Origin: Rhodococcus sp. ARC_M6
GTDB lineage: Bacteria; Actinomycetota; Actinomycetes; Mycobacteriales; Mycobacteriaceae
Direction: 5' to 3'
Length of the DNA: 64,000 nucleotides
Assembly (NCBI RefSeq): GCF_022810305.1
Contig: NZ_JALGQH010000007.1
Location: forward strand, 143,411-207,410
How positions within the stretch are numbered: the first letter of the stretch is position 1; each line of letters starts with the position of its first letter. This document shows positions 46,230-55,600 of this stretch, in pieces. The notes below the pieces were generated by a model. It was not told the origin of the DNA and made no database searches. It worked only from the letters and a program-made list of their open reading frames with translations. Made by a program: the position numbers and the translations under genes.

Positions 46230-48260
46230 ATGACTGAGATTCGTACGATTGACACCGTCCTCGTCGCCAATCGTGGCGAGATCGCGGTTCGCGTGATCCG
46301 CACGTTGCGTGAGATGGGAATTCGCAGCGTCGCCGTCTACAGTGACGCCGACGCGAATGCGCGCCATGTTCGTGAGGCAGACACTGCCATCAATATCGGA
46401 CCGGCACCCGCTCGTGAGAGCTACCTCGTCATCGACAAGGTGATCGATGCCGCCAAGGCAGCCGGGGCCCAGGGTATCCATCCGGGTTATGGCTTCCTGT
46501 CGGAGAACTCGGCATTCTCGGCGGCCTGCGCGGCTGCGGGTATCGCGTTCCTCGGGCCGTCCGAACACGCCATCGAGGTAATGGGCGACAAGATTACGGC
46601 GAAGAATGCCGTTGCGGCGTTCGGTGTGCCCGTGGTGCCGGGTATCGCCCGGCCAGGGCTGACCGATGAAGACCTCATTGCTGCGGCCGACGACATCGGA
46701 TATCCGGTGTTGGTCAAGCCTTCGGCCGGCGGCGGCGGTAAGGGAATGCGGTTGGTCGAAGACCCCGCGAACCTAGCCGAGGCACTGCGTAGCGCGCGAC
46801 GCGAGGCAGCCTCCTCGTTCGGCGACGACACCCTGTTTCTCGAGAGATTTGTTCTGCGGCCCCGGCACATCGAGGTACAGGTGCTAGCGGATCAGCACGG
46901 AAACGTCGTTCATTTGGGTGAACGCGAATGCAGCCTGCAGCGACGCCACCAGAAGGTCATCGAAGAGGCGCCGTCGCCGTTGCTCGATCAGGTGACACGC
47001 GACCGTATCGGTGCCGCAGCGTGCAACACGGCTCGCAGCGTCGATTACACGGGCGCCGGCACTGTCGAGTTCATCGTCTCCGCTGACAAACCTGACGAGT
47101 TCTTCTTCATGGAGATGAACACCCGCTTGCAGGTCGAGCACCCCGTCACCGAAATGGTCACCGGACTCGATCTCGTGGAGTGGCAGGTTCGTGTTGCTAC
47201 GGGGGAGAAGTTGGCCTTCGAACAGGGTGACATCACCATGACCGGGCACGCCATCGAGGCCCGTGTCTACGCCGAGGATCCGAGTCGCGGTTTCCTGCCG
47301 ACCGGTGGCCGCGTCGTCGATCTGGTCGAGCCGAGCGGCGCCGGCGTCCGCGTCGATTCGGGTCTGCTCGCGGGCACCGTCGTCGGCAGCGACTACGACC
47401 CGATGCTCAGCAAGGTCATCGCTCACGCTCCCGATCGCGGTAGTGCTCTGCGCAAGCTTGACCGGGCTCTGGCCGAGACCGCGGTGCTGGGTGTGGTCAC
47501 GAACATCGAATTCGCTCGATTCCTCTTGGCAGATCCAGATGTGATCGCGGGAAAACTTGATACCGGATTGCTCGATCGGCGCGTCGAAGACTTTGTGGCA
47601 GCGGACGCTTCGGACGACGTCCTGATCGCTGCTGCAGCTTATCGTTGGTTGCAGCGTTGGCCTCTGGCAAAAGATCCCTGGGATGTCCCCAGTGGCTGGC
47701 GCGTCGGAACGGCAGCTCCGACCAGCATCCGGCTCTCCGCCGGTACACGCATCGCGCACGTCGCGATCACTGGTGAACCGACCGATGCAAAGGTGGAGGT
47801 CGAAGGGGCACAGCCGCGCACCTTCACGGCAACGTTGACAGGATCCGCCTTGGTGGTTGTCGTCGACGGACACCGACGCACGTTTGTGGTCGCCGAGACC
47901 GACGGTGGACTGTGGCTCGCCGGCGACGGTACCTGGCATGTACGTGAAGTTGCCGAGGTGAGTGTGCGCGGCGAGGACGCCCACGCGGGCGATGCCGAAA
48001 TTACCAGCCCCATGCCGGGAGCCGTGATCGCGGTGAACGTGGAAAGCGGCGCCGCAGTGAGCGCCGGGCAGTCACTCGTCGTGGTCGAGGCCATGAAGAT
48101 GGAGCACGCACTCAGTTCGCCGATCGACGGCATCGTGGAAGTGCTGGTGAAATCAGGTGATCAGGTGATGGTGGACCAACTGTTGGCCCGCGTTGTGCCT
48201 GTGCCGGACGACATTGCCGAAGACAAGACCGAGAACACGACTCCGAAGGAAGATGCCTGA
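46230..48260 (+). CDS. accA1: Methylcrotonyl-CoA carboxylase, biotin carboxylase/biotin carrier (alpha) subunit
   Basis: Carboxylates its own biotin using ATP and bicarbonate; 676 residues. The N-terminal biotin carboxylase (about 8-450) has [16 protein letters not shown], the ATP-grasp glycine loop [14 protein letters not shown] and [14 protein letters not shown]. After a linking BT-type region comes the carrier domain with VEAMKMEH, biotin on Lys623. ATG 46230, 5 nt after the accD1 stop, was chosen because conserved sequence begins directly after it; an upstream in-frame GTG at 46173 lies inside accD1. Its stop overlaps the next start by 1 nt (TGATG). Confidence 0.94.
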   Translation: MTEIRTIDTVLVANRGEIAVRVIRTLREMGIRSVAVYSDADANARHVREADTAINIGPAPARESYLVIDKVIDAAKAAGAQGIHPGYGFLSENSAFSAACAAAGIAFLGPSEHAIEVMGDKITAKNAVAAFGVPVVPGIARPGLTDEDLIAAADDIGYPVLVKPSAGGGGKGMRLVEDPANLAEALRSARREAASSFGDDTLFLERFVLRPRHIEVQVLADQHGNVVHLGERECSLQRRHQKVIEEAPSPLLDQVTRDRIGAAACNTARSVDYTGAGTVEFIVSADKPDEFFFMEMNTRLQVEHPVTEMVTGLDLVEWQVRVATGEKLAFEQGDITMTGHAIEARVYAEDPSRGFLPTGGRVVDLVEPSGAGVRVDSGLLAGTVVGSDYDPMLSKVIAHAPDRGSALRKLDRALAETAVLGVVTNIEFARFLLADPDVIAGKLDTGLLDRRVEDFVAADASDDVLIAAAAYRWLQRWPLAKDPWDVPSGWRVGTAAPTSIRLSAGTRIAHVAITGEPTDAKVEVEGAQPRTFTATLTGSALVVVVDGHRRTFVVAETDGGLWLAGDGTWHVREVAEVSVRGEDAHAGDAEITSPMPGAVIAVNVESGAAVSAGQSLVVVEAMKMEHALSSPIDGIVEVLVKSGDQVMVDQLLARVVPVPDDIAEDKTENTTPKEDA

Positions 48261-49423
48261 TGACCGATTACCTTGCCACCGGAGCACTTCCGGACGAGTA
48301 CCAGCAGTTGGCCAAGACTGTGGCCGACTTCGCGAAGACGGTTGTCGCGCCGGTTGCCGCGGAGCACGACGCCAATCACACCTTCCCATACGAGGTTGTG
48401 GCCGGGATGGCGGAGATGGGTCTGTTCGGTCTGCCGTTCCCGGAGGAGTACGGCGGAATGGGCGGCGACTACTTCGCTCTCTGCCTCGCGCTCGAGGAAC
48501 TGGGCAAGGTCGACCAGAGTGTTGCGATCACCCTCGAAGCGGGAGTGTCGTTGGGTGCCATGCCGATCTACCGTTTCGGTAACGACGCGCAGAAGGAAGA
48601 ATGGCTCCCGCAGCTCACCAGTGGCAAGGCGCTGGCGGCATTCGGATTGACCGAACCGGGCGCTGGTAGCGACGCCGGTGGAACCAAGACCACCGCCAAG
48701 TTCGACAGCGGACAGTGGATCATCAACGGCAACAAGCAGTTCATCACCAACTCGGGCACCGACATCACCAAGCTCGTGACGGTCACTGCGGTAACGGGAG
48801 TCAAGGACGGTGGCAAGAAGGAGATCTCGACCATCCTGGTGCCGACCACGACGCCGGGCTTCACCGCCGAGCCGGCATATAACAAGGTTGGCTGGAACGC
48901 ATCCGATACCCATCCGCTCACCTTCGCGGATGTTCGTGTCCCCGAAGAGAATCTGCTCGGCGAGCGTGGCCGCGGCTACGCGAACTTCTTGCGAATTCTC
49001 GACGAAGGCCGCATCGCCATTGCCGCGCTGAGCGTCGGCGCGGCGCAGGGTTGCGTCGACGAGTCCGTCAAGTACGCCAAGGAGCGTGAGGCTTTCGGAC
49101 GCCCCATCGGGCAGAACCAGGCCATCTCGTTCAAGATTGCACGCATGGAAGCTCGGGCGCATGTTGCTCGTACCGCGTACTACGATGCGGCCGCACTCAT
49201 GTTGTCGGGCAAGCCGTTCAAGAAGCAGGCGTCCATCGCCAAGCTGATTTCCTCCGAAGCGGCAATGGACAATGCCCGGGACGCTACCCAGATTCACGGC
49301 GGATACGGATTCATGAACGAGTACGCGGTTGCCCGTCACTACCGCGACAGCAAGATCCTCGAAATCGGTGAAGGCACCACCGAGGTGCAGTTGATGCTCA
49401 TCGCTCGTGAGTTGGGAATGTGA
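48260..49423 (+). CDS. Acyl-CoA dehydrogenase (FadE19-like), branched-chain acyl-CoA oxidation
   Basis: FAD enzyme forming the 2,3-double bond of an acyl-CoA; 387 residues. The FAD/substrate segments AFGLTEPGAGSDAGGT and FITNSGTD, the C-terminal QIHGGYGFMNEY and EIGEGTTEVQ are present. In EGT the Glu sits where most acyl-CoA dehydrogenases have their base. Isovaleryl-CoA dehydrogenases often have GAGT there and take the base from elsewhere, so this may be an isovaleryl/2-methylbutyryl enzyme of the FadE19 kind rather than a classical isovaleryl-CoA dehydrogenase. It sits between accA1 and maoC as in M. tuberculosis, with 1-nt and 4-nt overlaps, and supplies the carboxylase with its enoyl-CoA substrate. 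Confidence 0.92.
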   Translation: MTDYLATGALPDEYQQLAKTVADFAKTVVAPVAAEHDANHTFPYEVVAGMAEMGLFGLPFPEEYGGMGGDYFALCLALEELGKVDQSVAITLEAGVSLGAMPIYRFGNDAQKEEWLPQLTSGKALAAFGLTEPGAGSDAGGTKTTAKFDSGQWIINGNKQFITNSGTDITKLVTVTAVTGVKDGGKKEISTILVPTTTPGFTAEPAYNKVGWNASDTHPLTFADVRVPEENLLGERGRGYANFLRILDEGRIAIAALSVGAAQGCVDESVKYAKEREAFGRPIGQNQAISFKIARMEARAHVARTAYYDAAALMLSGKPFKKQASIAKLISSEAAMDNARDATQIHGGYGFMNEYAVARHYRDSKILEIGEGTTEVQLMLIARELGM

Positions 49424-49905
49424 GCGCCCCGAGGATCATCCAGCGCGGACTGTGGTTCGAAGAGTTCGAACTGGGTGCGATCTACGAACACCGTCCCGGC
49501 CGCACGGTCACCGAAGCGGACAACGTCCTGTTCACGACGCTGACCATGAACACGCAGGCCCTGCACCTCGATGCTGCGTACAGTGAGGGCACACAATTCG
49601 GTGTACGCCTGGTCAATTCGATGTTCACACTCTCGACAATCGTCGGGTTGTCGGTGGCGCAGTTGACCCAGGGAACCATCGTCGCCAACCTCGGATTTTC
49701 CGACATCAGTTTCCCGAAGCCACTTTTCCACGGAGACACTCTGTACGCAGAGACGTTGATCGCAGACAAGCGAGAGTCGAAAAGTCGTCCGGGCGAAGGT
49801 ATCGTGACATTGGTCCATACCGGCCGGAACCAGCACGGTGACGTCGTGGCTCTGGCTACCCGAAAGACGTTGGTGCAGTTGCGCCCGGAAGGAGAGTCGT
49901 CATGA
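49420..49905 (+). CDS. MaoC-like (R)-specific enoyl-CoA hydratase (methylglutaconyl-CoA hydratase candidate)
   Basis: A hot-dog fold hydratase of 161 residues adding water to an enoyl-CoA. The active-site pattern is present as TEADNVLFTTLTMNTQALHLD, with the Asp...His pair of the family. In this operon the expected substrate is 3-methylglutaconyl-CoA, the carboxylase product; an (R)-selective hydratase would match the stereochemistry needed by the CitE-like lyase encoded next. The homologous gene in M. tuberculosis is Rv2499c. GTG start overlapping the dehydrogenase stop by 4 nt; its own stop overlaps citE by 4 nt. Confidence 0.88.
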   Translation: MSAPRIIQRGLWFEEFELGAIYEHRPGRTVTEADNVLFTTLTMNTQALHLDAAYSEGTQFGVRLVNSMFTLSTIVGLSVAQLTQGTIVANLGFSDISFPKPLFHGDTLYAETLIADKRESKSRPGEGIVTLVHTGRNQHGDVVALATRKTLVQLRPEGESS

Positions 49906-50735
49906 GTTGGACTGTGCCTGGTCCCTCGTGGTTGTTCTGCCCGGCCGATCGACCGGAGCGCTACGCCAAGGCTGCAGCGGCCGCAGACGTCGTGATCCTC
50001 GATCTCGAGGACGGAGTTGCGCCCGCTGACAAGGAAGCGGCGCGCATCGCGTTGATCGATACACCACTGGATCCCGAACGTACGGTAGTGCGGGTCAATC
50101 CGGTCGGCACGCGCGAGCATGAACTTGACCTTCTCGCGCTCGACGGTACTCACTATTCGCGGTTGATGCTGTCCAAGTGCGAGTCGGCCGACGACGTCCT
50201 GTCGTTGGCTCCGGCCGAGGTAGTTGCGCTGGTCGAATCGCCGCTCGGTGCCCTGGCTGTCGCCGATATTGCCCTGGCCGCCAATACGATCGGTGTCATG
50301 TGGGGCGCCGAAGATCTGGTAGCGGGGCTCGGCGGAAATTCCAGTCGTCATCCGGACGGTACATACCGGGATGTGGCCAAGCACGTTCGCTCGAACACCC
50401 TTCTGGCGGCAAAGAGTTACGGGCGACTGGCAGTGGATTCGGTGTACCTCGATATCAAGGACCTTGACGGCCTGGGCGTCGAGTCCGCCGATGCTGTGGC
50501 TGTCGGGTTCGACGTCAAGGTAGCCATTCATCCCAGCCAAGTCGAGATCATTCGTGGTGCCTTTGCGCCCTCGGAGCAAGAAATCGACTGGGCTACACGA
50601 GTTCTTGCGGCGGTGGCAACCGAACGCGGAGTATTCGCATTCGAAGGCAAAATGGTGGACGCCCCCGTCCTGCGCCACGCCGAAAAGCTTCTTCACCGCG
50701 CCGGAATCTTCTCACCGAAGGAGAACAACGCATGA
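49902..50735 (+). CDS. citE: CitE-like beta-hydroxyacyl-CoA lyase
   Basis: TIM-barrel C-C lyase of the HpcH/CitE family, 277 residues. Mg-binding and CoA-pocket residues are visible: ILDLEDGV (Glu36, Asp37), Arg17/Arg20, VALVESPLG and WGAEDLVAG. Despite the citrate-lyase name there are no citC/D/F genes. The M. tuberculosis counterpart Rv2498c, in the same operon context, cleaves (R)-HMG-CoA and (S)-citramalyl-CoA, so here it probably ends leucine breakdown by giving acetyl-CoA and acetoacetate, and may also handle itaconate-derived citramalyl-CoA. Strong ribosome site GGAAGGAGAG, 4-nt overlaps on both sides. Confidence 0.9.
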   Translation: MSWTVPGPSWLFCPADRPERYAKAAAAADVVILDLEDGVAPADKEAARIALIDTPLDPERTVVRVNPVGTREHELDLLALDGTHYSRLMLSKCESADDVLSLAPAEVVALVESPLGALAVADIALAANTIGVMWGAEDLVAGLGGNSSRHPDGTYRDVAKHVRSNTLLAAKSYGRLAVDSVYLDIKDLDGLGVESADAVAVGFDVKVAIHPSQVEIIRGAFAPSEQEIDWATRVLAAVATERGVFAFEGKMVDAPVLRHAEKLLHRAGIFSPKENNA

Positions 50736-51487
50736 GCAAGGTCGTGAGTACTGCGTCTGAGGCAGTTGCCGGTATCGCGAATGGTGCCAGGCTCGCTGTC
50801 GGAGGGTTCGGACTGTGCGGAATTCCGGACGCGTTGATCGCTGCGATCGCAGACGGGGACGCCACCGATCTGGAGGTGTTCTCCAACAACTGTGGTGTCG
50901 ACGACTACGGGCTCGGAATCCTGCTGGGCGCGCATCGCATAGCGCGGGTGACGGCGTCGTACGTCGGCGAGAACAAAGAGTTTGCACGCCAGTACCTTTC
51001 GGGTGAGCTGGAAGTAGAGCTGACGCCTCAGGGCACACTTGCCGAGCGTCTACGCGCCGGCGGCACAGGCATTCCGGCGTTCTACACGCCCGCCGGTGTG
51101 GGAACGCCCATCGAGGAAGGCGGCTTGCCGTGGCGCTACAACGCGGACGGTTCGATCGCGGTGGCTTCGCCGCCCAAGGCGACCGCTGTCTTCGGTGATC
51201 GTCGATACGTATTGGAAGAAGCAATTACTGCGGACTTCGCCTTGGTTCATGCCGAAATCGGTGACACAGAAGGCAATCTCGTCTTCAACAAGACTGCAAT
51301 GAACTTCAACCCGCTGTGTGCAATGGCGGGACGGATCACCATCGCGCAGGTGGAGAAGCTCGTCGAACCCGGCGAGATCGACCCCGCGCATGTTCACCTG
51401 CCCGGTGTCTTCGTGCAACGAGTTGTGCATACGGGTATGCAGGACAAGCGGATTGAGAAGCGGACCATCTCGGGAGGTGCACAGTGA
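50732..51487 (+). CDS. scoA: 3-oxoacid CoA-transferase subunit A
   Basis: Alpha subunit (251 residues) of succinyl-CoA:3-ketoacid CoA-transferase, which turns acetoacetate into acetoacetyl-CoA. Typical features are [31 protein letters not shown] and the conserved ending segment [19 protein letters not shown]. It follows the lyase that would release acetoacetate and overlaps both neighbours by 4 nt. In M. tuberculosis scoA/scoB lie at the other end of the same cluster. Confidence 0.93.
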   Translation: MSKVVSTASEAVAGIANGARLAVGGFGLCGIPDALIAAIADGDATDLEVFSNNCGVDDYGLGILLGAHRIARVTASYVGENKEFARQYLSGELEVELTPQGTLAERLRAGGTGIPAFYTPAGVGTPIEEGGLPWRYNADGSIAVASPPKATAVFGDRRYVLEEAITADFALVHAEIGDTEGNLVFNKTAMNFNPLCAMAGRITIAQVEKLVEPGEIDPAHVHLPGVFVQRVVHTGMQDKRIEKRTISGGAQ

Positions 51488-52134
51488 GTAGTGCAGAAGA
51501 AACTCGCATCGGGTGGACTCGTCACGAGATGGCGGCGCGTGCGGCTGCGGAAATGCGTCCGGGAGAGTATGTCAATCTGGGGATCGGTTTGCCGACCCTG
51601 ATCCCGAGCTACCTGCCGGACGGAGTCAGAGTTGTTCTCCACAGCGAGAACGGAATCCTCGGCACGGGACCGTACCCGGCCGACGACAAGGTTGACGCAG
51701 ACCTCATCAATGCGGGCAAGGAAACTGTCACAGTCAACCCGGGCGCGGCGTTCTTCGACTCCGCACTGTCCTTCGGAATGATTCGCGGCGGTCACATCGA
51801 CACCGCGGTCCTCGGCGGCATGCAGGTGTCGAGTACCGGTGATCTCGCCAACTGGATGGTGCCCGGAAAGATGGTCAAGGGCATGGGTGGCGCAATGGAT
51901 CTTGTCCACGGTGCGCGCCGGGTCATCGTCGTGATGGAGCATACCGACCGGGATGGAAACCCCAAGATCGTCGAGCGATGCACTCTGCCGTTGACCGGAC
52001 AGGGAGTCGTTCATCGCATCATCACGGACCTCGCCGTGCTCGATGTCACAGCAGCCGGAATTGCGCTTGTGGAGCTGGCTCCGGGCGTCGATGCCGAGCA
52101 TCTGCAGAGTGTGACGGGTGTAACTCTGATCTGA
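51484..52134 (+). CDS. scoB: 3-oxoacid CoA-transferase subunit B
   Basis: Beta subunit (216 residues) carrying the catalytic glutamate in LHSENGILG (Glu55), which forms the glutamyl-CoA thioester. [12 protein letters not shown] and [19 protein letters not shown] are family hallmarks. GTG 51484 overlaps the scoA stop (GTGA). Last gene of the leucine operon; a strong hairpin follows at 18 nt. Confidence 0.94.
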   Translation: MSSAEETRIGWTRHEMAARAAAEMRPGEYVNLGIGLPTLIPSYLPDGVRVVLHSENGILGTGPYPADDKVDADLINAGKETVTVNPGAAFFDSALSFGMIRGGHIDTAVLGGMQVSSTGDLANWMVPGKMVKGMGGAMDLVHGARRVIVVMEHTDRDGNPKIVERCTLPLTGQGVVHRIITDLAVLDVTAAGIALVELAPGVDAEHLQSVTGVTLI

Positions 52135-52151
52135 GACATCGGTTCGTCTCT

Positions 52152-52184
52152 CGAAACGCGTCGGCCACTGGCCGGCGCGTTTCG
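52152..52184 (+). terminator. Terminator of the leucine operon
   Basis: Hairpin with CGAAACGCG (52152-52160) and CGGCC pairing to GGCCG and CGCGTTTCG (to 52184): 14 bp plus one T-G wobble, and a 3-nt loop. It starts 18 nt after the scoB stop. Confidence 0.88.
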
Positions 52185-52622
52185 TCGTATGCGGGTGCAC
52201 GACGGATGTCACATCTGCGCATCGATGTCCGCATTGTCGGCATAAAAATGCTGTTGAACAGCATGAATCGTCAAGGTTTCGAAAGCCTGTACATTTGGTG
52301 AGCGGCTTCTCGGGGGGTGTGTGGTGCCGTGTGAAACTTGCTCGAATCCGACCGCTGGGTCGGCAAGTGTGAAGGGGGAGTTGCCGGCGGTGTTCGTTGC
52401 ATTGCGCGAAGTGTCGGTGTGGGGGCCGTGAAGCGGTTCGTTGCTGTAACGAACATCGACTGAGAACTCGATATGTCTGGGTGTGGCTTTGTCATGCCCA
52501 GGACAAATCAGAGATGATGAATCGTTCTGGCTCATAGCGGGTGGATGAGATCGGTGCAGGCTTGTAGCGCGGAAGAGTGCGTTGGGGCGTGTACGTAATG
52601 GTGTGGAAGAGAGGCTGTGGGC
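52185..52622 (+). promoter_or_regulatory. Long regulatory leader of NRPS 2
   Basis: A gap of 438 nt with no supported gene but several symmetric elements. These are a 17-bp palindrome (52248-52264), a nested hairpin CCGACC/GGTCGG (52348-52353, 52358-52363) flanked by ACTTGC/GCAAGT, and GTTCGTT/AACGAAC (52436-52442, 52448-52454). The 9-mer GTTCGTTGC occurs directly at 52392-52400 and 52436-52444. No IdeR/DmdR iron box (TTAGGTTAGGCTAACCTAA-like) was found. The Shine-Dalgarno GAAGAGAGG (52606-52614) stands 8 nt before the GTG start. Confidence 0.5.
52248..52264. promoter_or_regulatory. 17-bp perfect palindrome, candidate operator
   Basis: ATGCTGTT-G-AACAGCAT: 8-bp perfect arms around a single base, in an A/T-richer stretch about 360 bp before NRPS 2. 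Length and symmetry fit a dimeric TetR/GntR/MarR-type repressor site. No cognate regulator gene is adjacent. Confidence 0.5.
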
Positions 52623-55600
52623 GTGAATTCGCTGGGAAACGGAAAACTGGAGAGCGGAAAGTCGGAGGTCGGCAGCTCGCCGGAAGACGGTCAGCGATCA
52701 GGCGCATTCCCACTCTCAGCGGCCCAGCTCGGCATGTGGTTCGCGCAGCATCTCGATCCTTCGGTGCCCGTCAATATCGCTCAGTACGTCGAATTGCGGG
52801 GCGCACTGCAACTGAACGTACTTCGAGAATCATGCGCCGACGCCGGCCGTGAACTCGGTTCGGCCTTCGTGCGGATCTTCGAGGTCGACGCGCAGCCCTT
52901 CCAGATCATCGACAACACCCTCGACGACTCGGTTGGTTACGTCGACGTACGCAGCGAAGCTGACCCGCACGACGCCGCGATGCGGTGGATGCGCGCAGAC
53001 CGCAGCCGCCCGATCGACATGCTCGAAGACCGATTGATCTCGGCGACCATTCTGAGGCTCGGCCAGGACCGTTACTACTGGTACACCCGGGTCCATCACA
53101 CGATTCTCGACGGTTTCGGAGCGTCGACGTTTGTCACCCGGGTAGCCGAGTTGTATTCCGCTCGCGTCGAAGGCCGTGAACCTACGCCGAATGAAGCCTC
53201 CGACCTGCGGGATGTGTACGAGGTCGACAGCAAGTACCGAAAGTCCAACCGGTTCGACACCGACCGCGAGTACTGGGCCGAAAAGATTTCCGACCTCGAT
53301 GAGGTCTCGAGTCTCGCCGGCCGCAGCGCTCCCCCGGAACCGGTCAGTCGGATCGACAGTGCCGCGTTGTCCAATCACGTCGAAGCGTTGCTCGCTCGGT
53401 TCCTCGAGCGGGTCGAGAATACGACGGTCGCCGGTGCTGTTGTCGCGGCTTTTGCGGCATACCTGGCGCAGATGACCGGGCGCGAGGACGTGTCGTTGTC
53501 CCTGCCTGTCTCGGGCCGAACCACGGCCGTTCTTCGACGATCCGGCGGAATGGTCTCCAACGTCGTGCCGTTGCGACTGAAGATCACGGCCGAGACGACA
53601 GTGCAAGAACTCCTCGACAGCGTCGGCAGCGAGATGTCGGGGGCCTTGCGTCACCAGCGGTACCGCCACGAGGATATGGTCCGGGACGGATCCGGCCCCG
53701 GTCAGGGCGGATTCTTCGGCCCGTGGATCAACATCATGATGTTCTCCACGGAACTTGCCTTCGGTCCTCTGGTCGGTGAATTGCATATTCTGTCAACCGG
53801 TTTGATCGAAGACCTCGGTGTCAACCTGTATCAGAGTGTGGGGGAGTCGCGGACACACATCGACTTCGAATCAAATCCGAATCTTTACTCCGCGGCGGAA
53901 GCCGAACGCAATCATTCGCGGTTCGTAGAGTTCCTCGAAAAGTTCATCTCCGCTGGAACCAGTCGCCGAGTCTGGGACCTGTCCGTTGCGTCCGACGAGG
54001 AACGTAAGAGGGTTGCCCTCTGGAATCGCACCGGCTATCACGTACTCTCCCAGTCCATTACCGAGCCCTTCGAACGTCAGGTCGGCAAGACGCCCGACGC
54101 GACTGCGCTGATCTTCGAGGGGAACTCACTTACTTACGCGGAGTTCGACGCCCAGGCAAACGGGCTGGCACGCAAACTCATTGCAATGGGTGTCGGTCCG
54201 GAATCGCTTGTGGGATTGGCAATTCGGCGCTCGTTGGACCTTATGGTGGGTATGTATGCCATCGCGAAGGCCGGCGGAGCCTGGGTGCCGGTCGACCCTG
54301 ACCACCCGGCAGATCGAACCGCGTACATCCTTGATTCCGCTCGTCCGGTGTGTGTCTTGACCACCGCTCGCGATGCGGTCGACTTCCCGCTTGGAACCAG
54401 AGTCCTCGAGATCGACGGATTTGCCGAAGCCGAACTCGACACCCGCCCCGTAGTCGATGCGGATCGTCTTGCGCCCTTGCGGTATTCGAATACGGCCTAC
54501 GTCATCTACACGTCAGGTTCGACGGGACGACCCAAGGGCGTGGCCGTCACTCACGCGGCAATCAACAATCAACTTCAGTGGATGAATGCCGAGTACCAAC
54601 TCGGAGCTTCCGACGTCTACCTGCAGAAGACAGCCACAACATTCGACGTCTCCCTGTGGGGATTCTTCATGCCGCTCCGGGTCGGTGCAACCCTTGTGAT
54701 CGCCACGCCGGACGGCCATCGCGACCCGATGTACGTCGCGAGCAAGATTGCCGAACATCAGGTCACCATTACGGACTTCGTTCCGTCGATGCTCACGCTG
54801 TTCACTGCCAATGCCCCCGCTGGATCGTGTGATTCGCTGCGCCACGTCTTTGTTATCGGTGAAGCGCTCCCGCCGGAAACAGCCGTCGCATTCCGTGAAC
54901 TGTGTGGCGCGGGTCTTCACAACCTGTACGGACCCACCGAAGCTGCAGTGTCCGTGACGTACTACGAAGCGTGTGCCGCAGATACCACGTCGGTCCCGAT
55001 CGGGTTGCCGCAGTGGAATACTCAGGCCTACGTCCTCGATGCGCACGTACGTCCCACCCCGATCGGGCAGCCGGGCGAACTGTATCTCGCCGGTATTCAG
55101 TTGGCTCGCGGATACGTCGGTCGACCCGATCTCAGTTCCGATCGTTTCGTGGCAAACCCCTACGGCCCGGCCGGTGAACGTATGTACCGCACCGGAGACC
55201 TCGTGCGGCGACGTGAGGACGGCAACCTCGACTACATCGGGCGTACCGACTTCCAGGTCAAATTCCGCGGTCAGCGCATCGAACTCGGCGAGATCGAGAC
55301 CGTGCTGCTCGCGCATCCGGACGTCTCCCAGGCCGTTGTCCTGGTGACGCAGACGCCGACGGGCGACCAGCTGGTCGGTTACATCGTTCCTAGTCCACGG
55401 CGCAGTATCGAGTCTGCCGTACTCAGCGAATTTGCCGGCCGAAGCCTACCGTCGTACATGGTTCCGGCGGCCCTGATGATTCTGGAAGCGTTGCCGCTCA
55501 ACACGAGTGGAAAGCTGGATCGGGCCGCGTTGCCCGACCCGGTATTCGAAAGCGCCAAGCAGTACCGCGAACCGCGCACCGAGGCCGAGCGGGTCGTTGT

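Noticed and set aside
49902..50735. Citrate lyase beta subunit in the classical sense
   Set aside because: No citC, citD or citF genes are nearby and the operon is a leucine pathway; a CitE-like beta-hydroxyacyl-CoA lyase fits better.
52185..52622. Iron-box (IdeR/DmdR) control of NRPS 2 as for a siderophore
   Set aside because: No TTAGGTTAGGCTAACCTAA-like site was found in the leader, and no siderophore transport genes are adjacent.
52577..52852. Separate small gene before NRPS 2
   Set aside because: It is another frame over the true NRPS 2 start; the basic, Arg-rich translation matches nothing and NRPS homology begins in the other frame.
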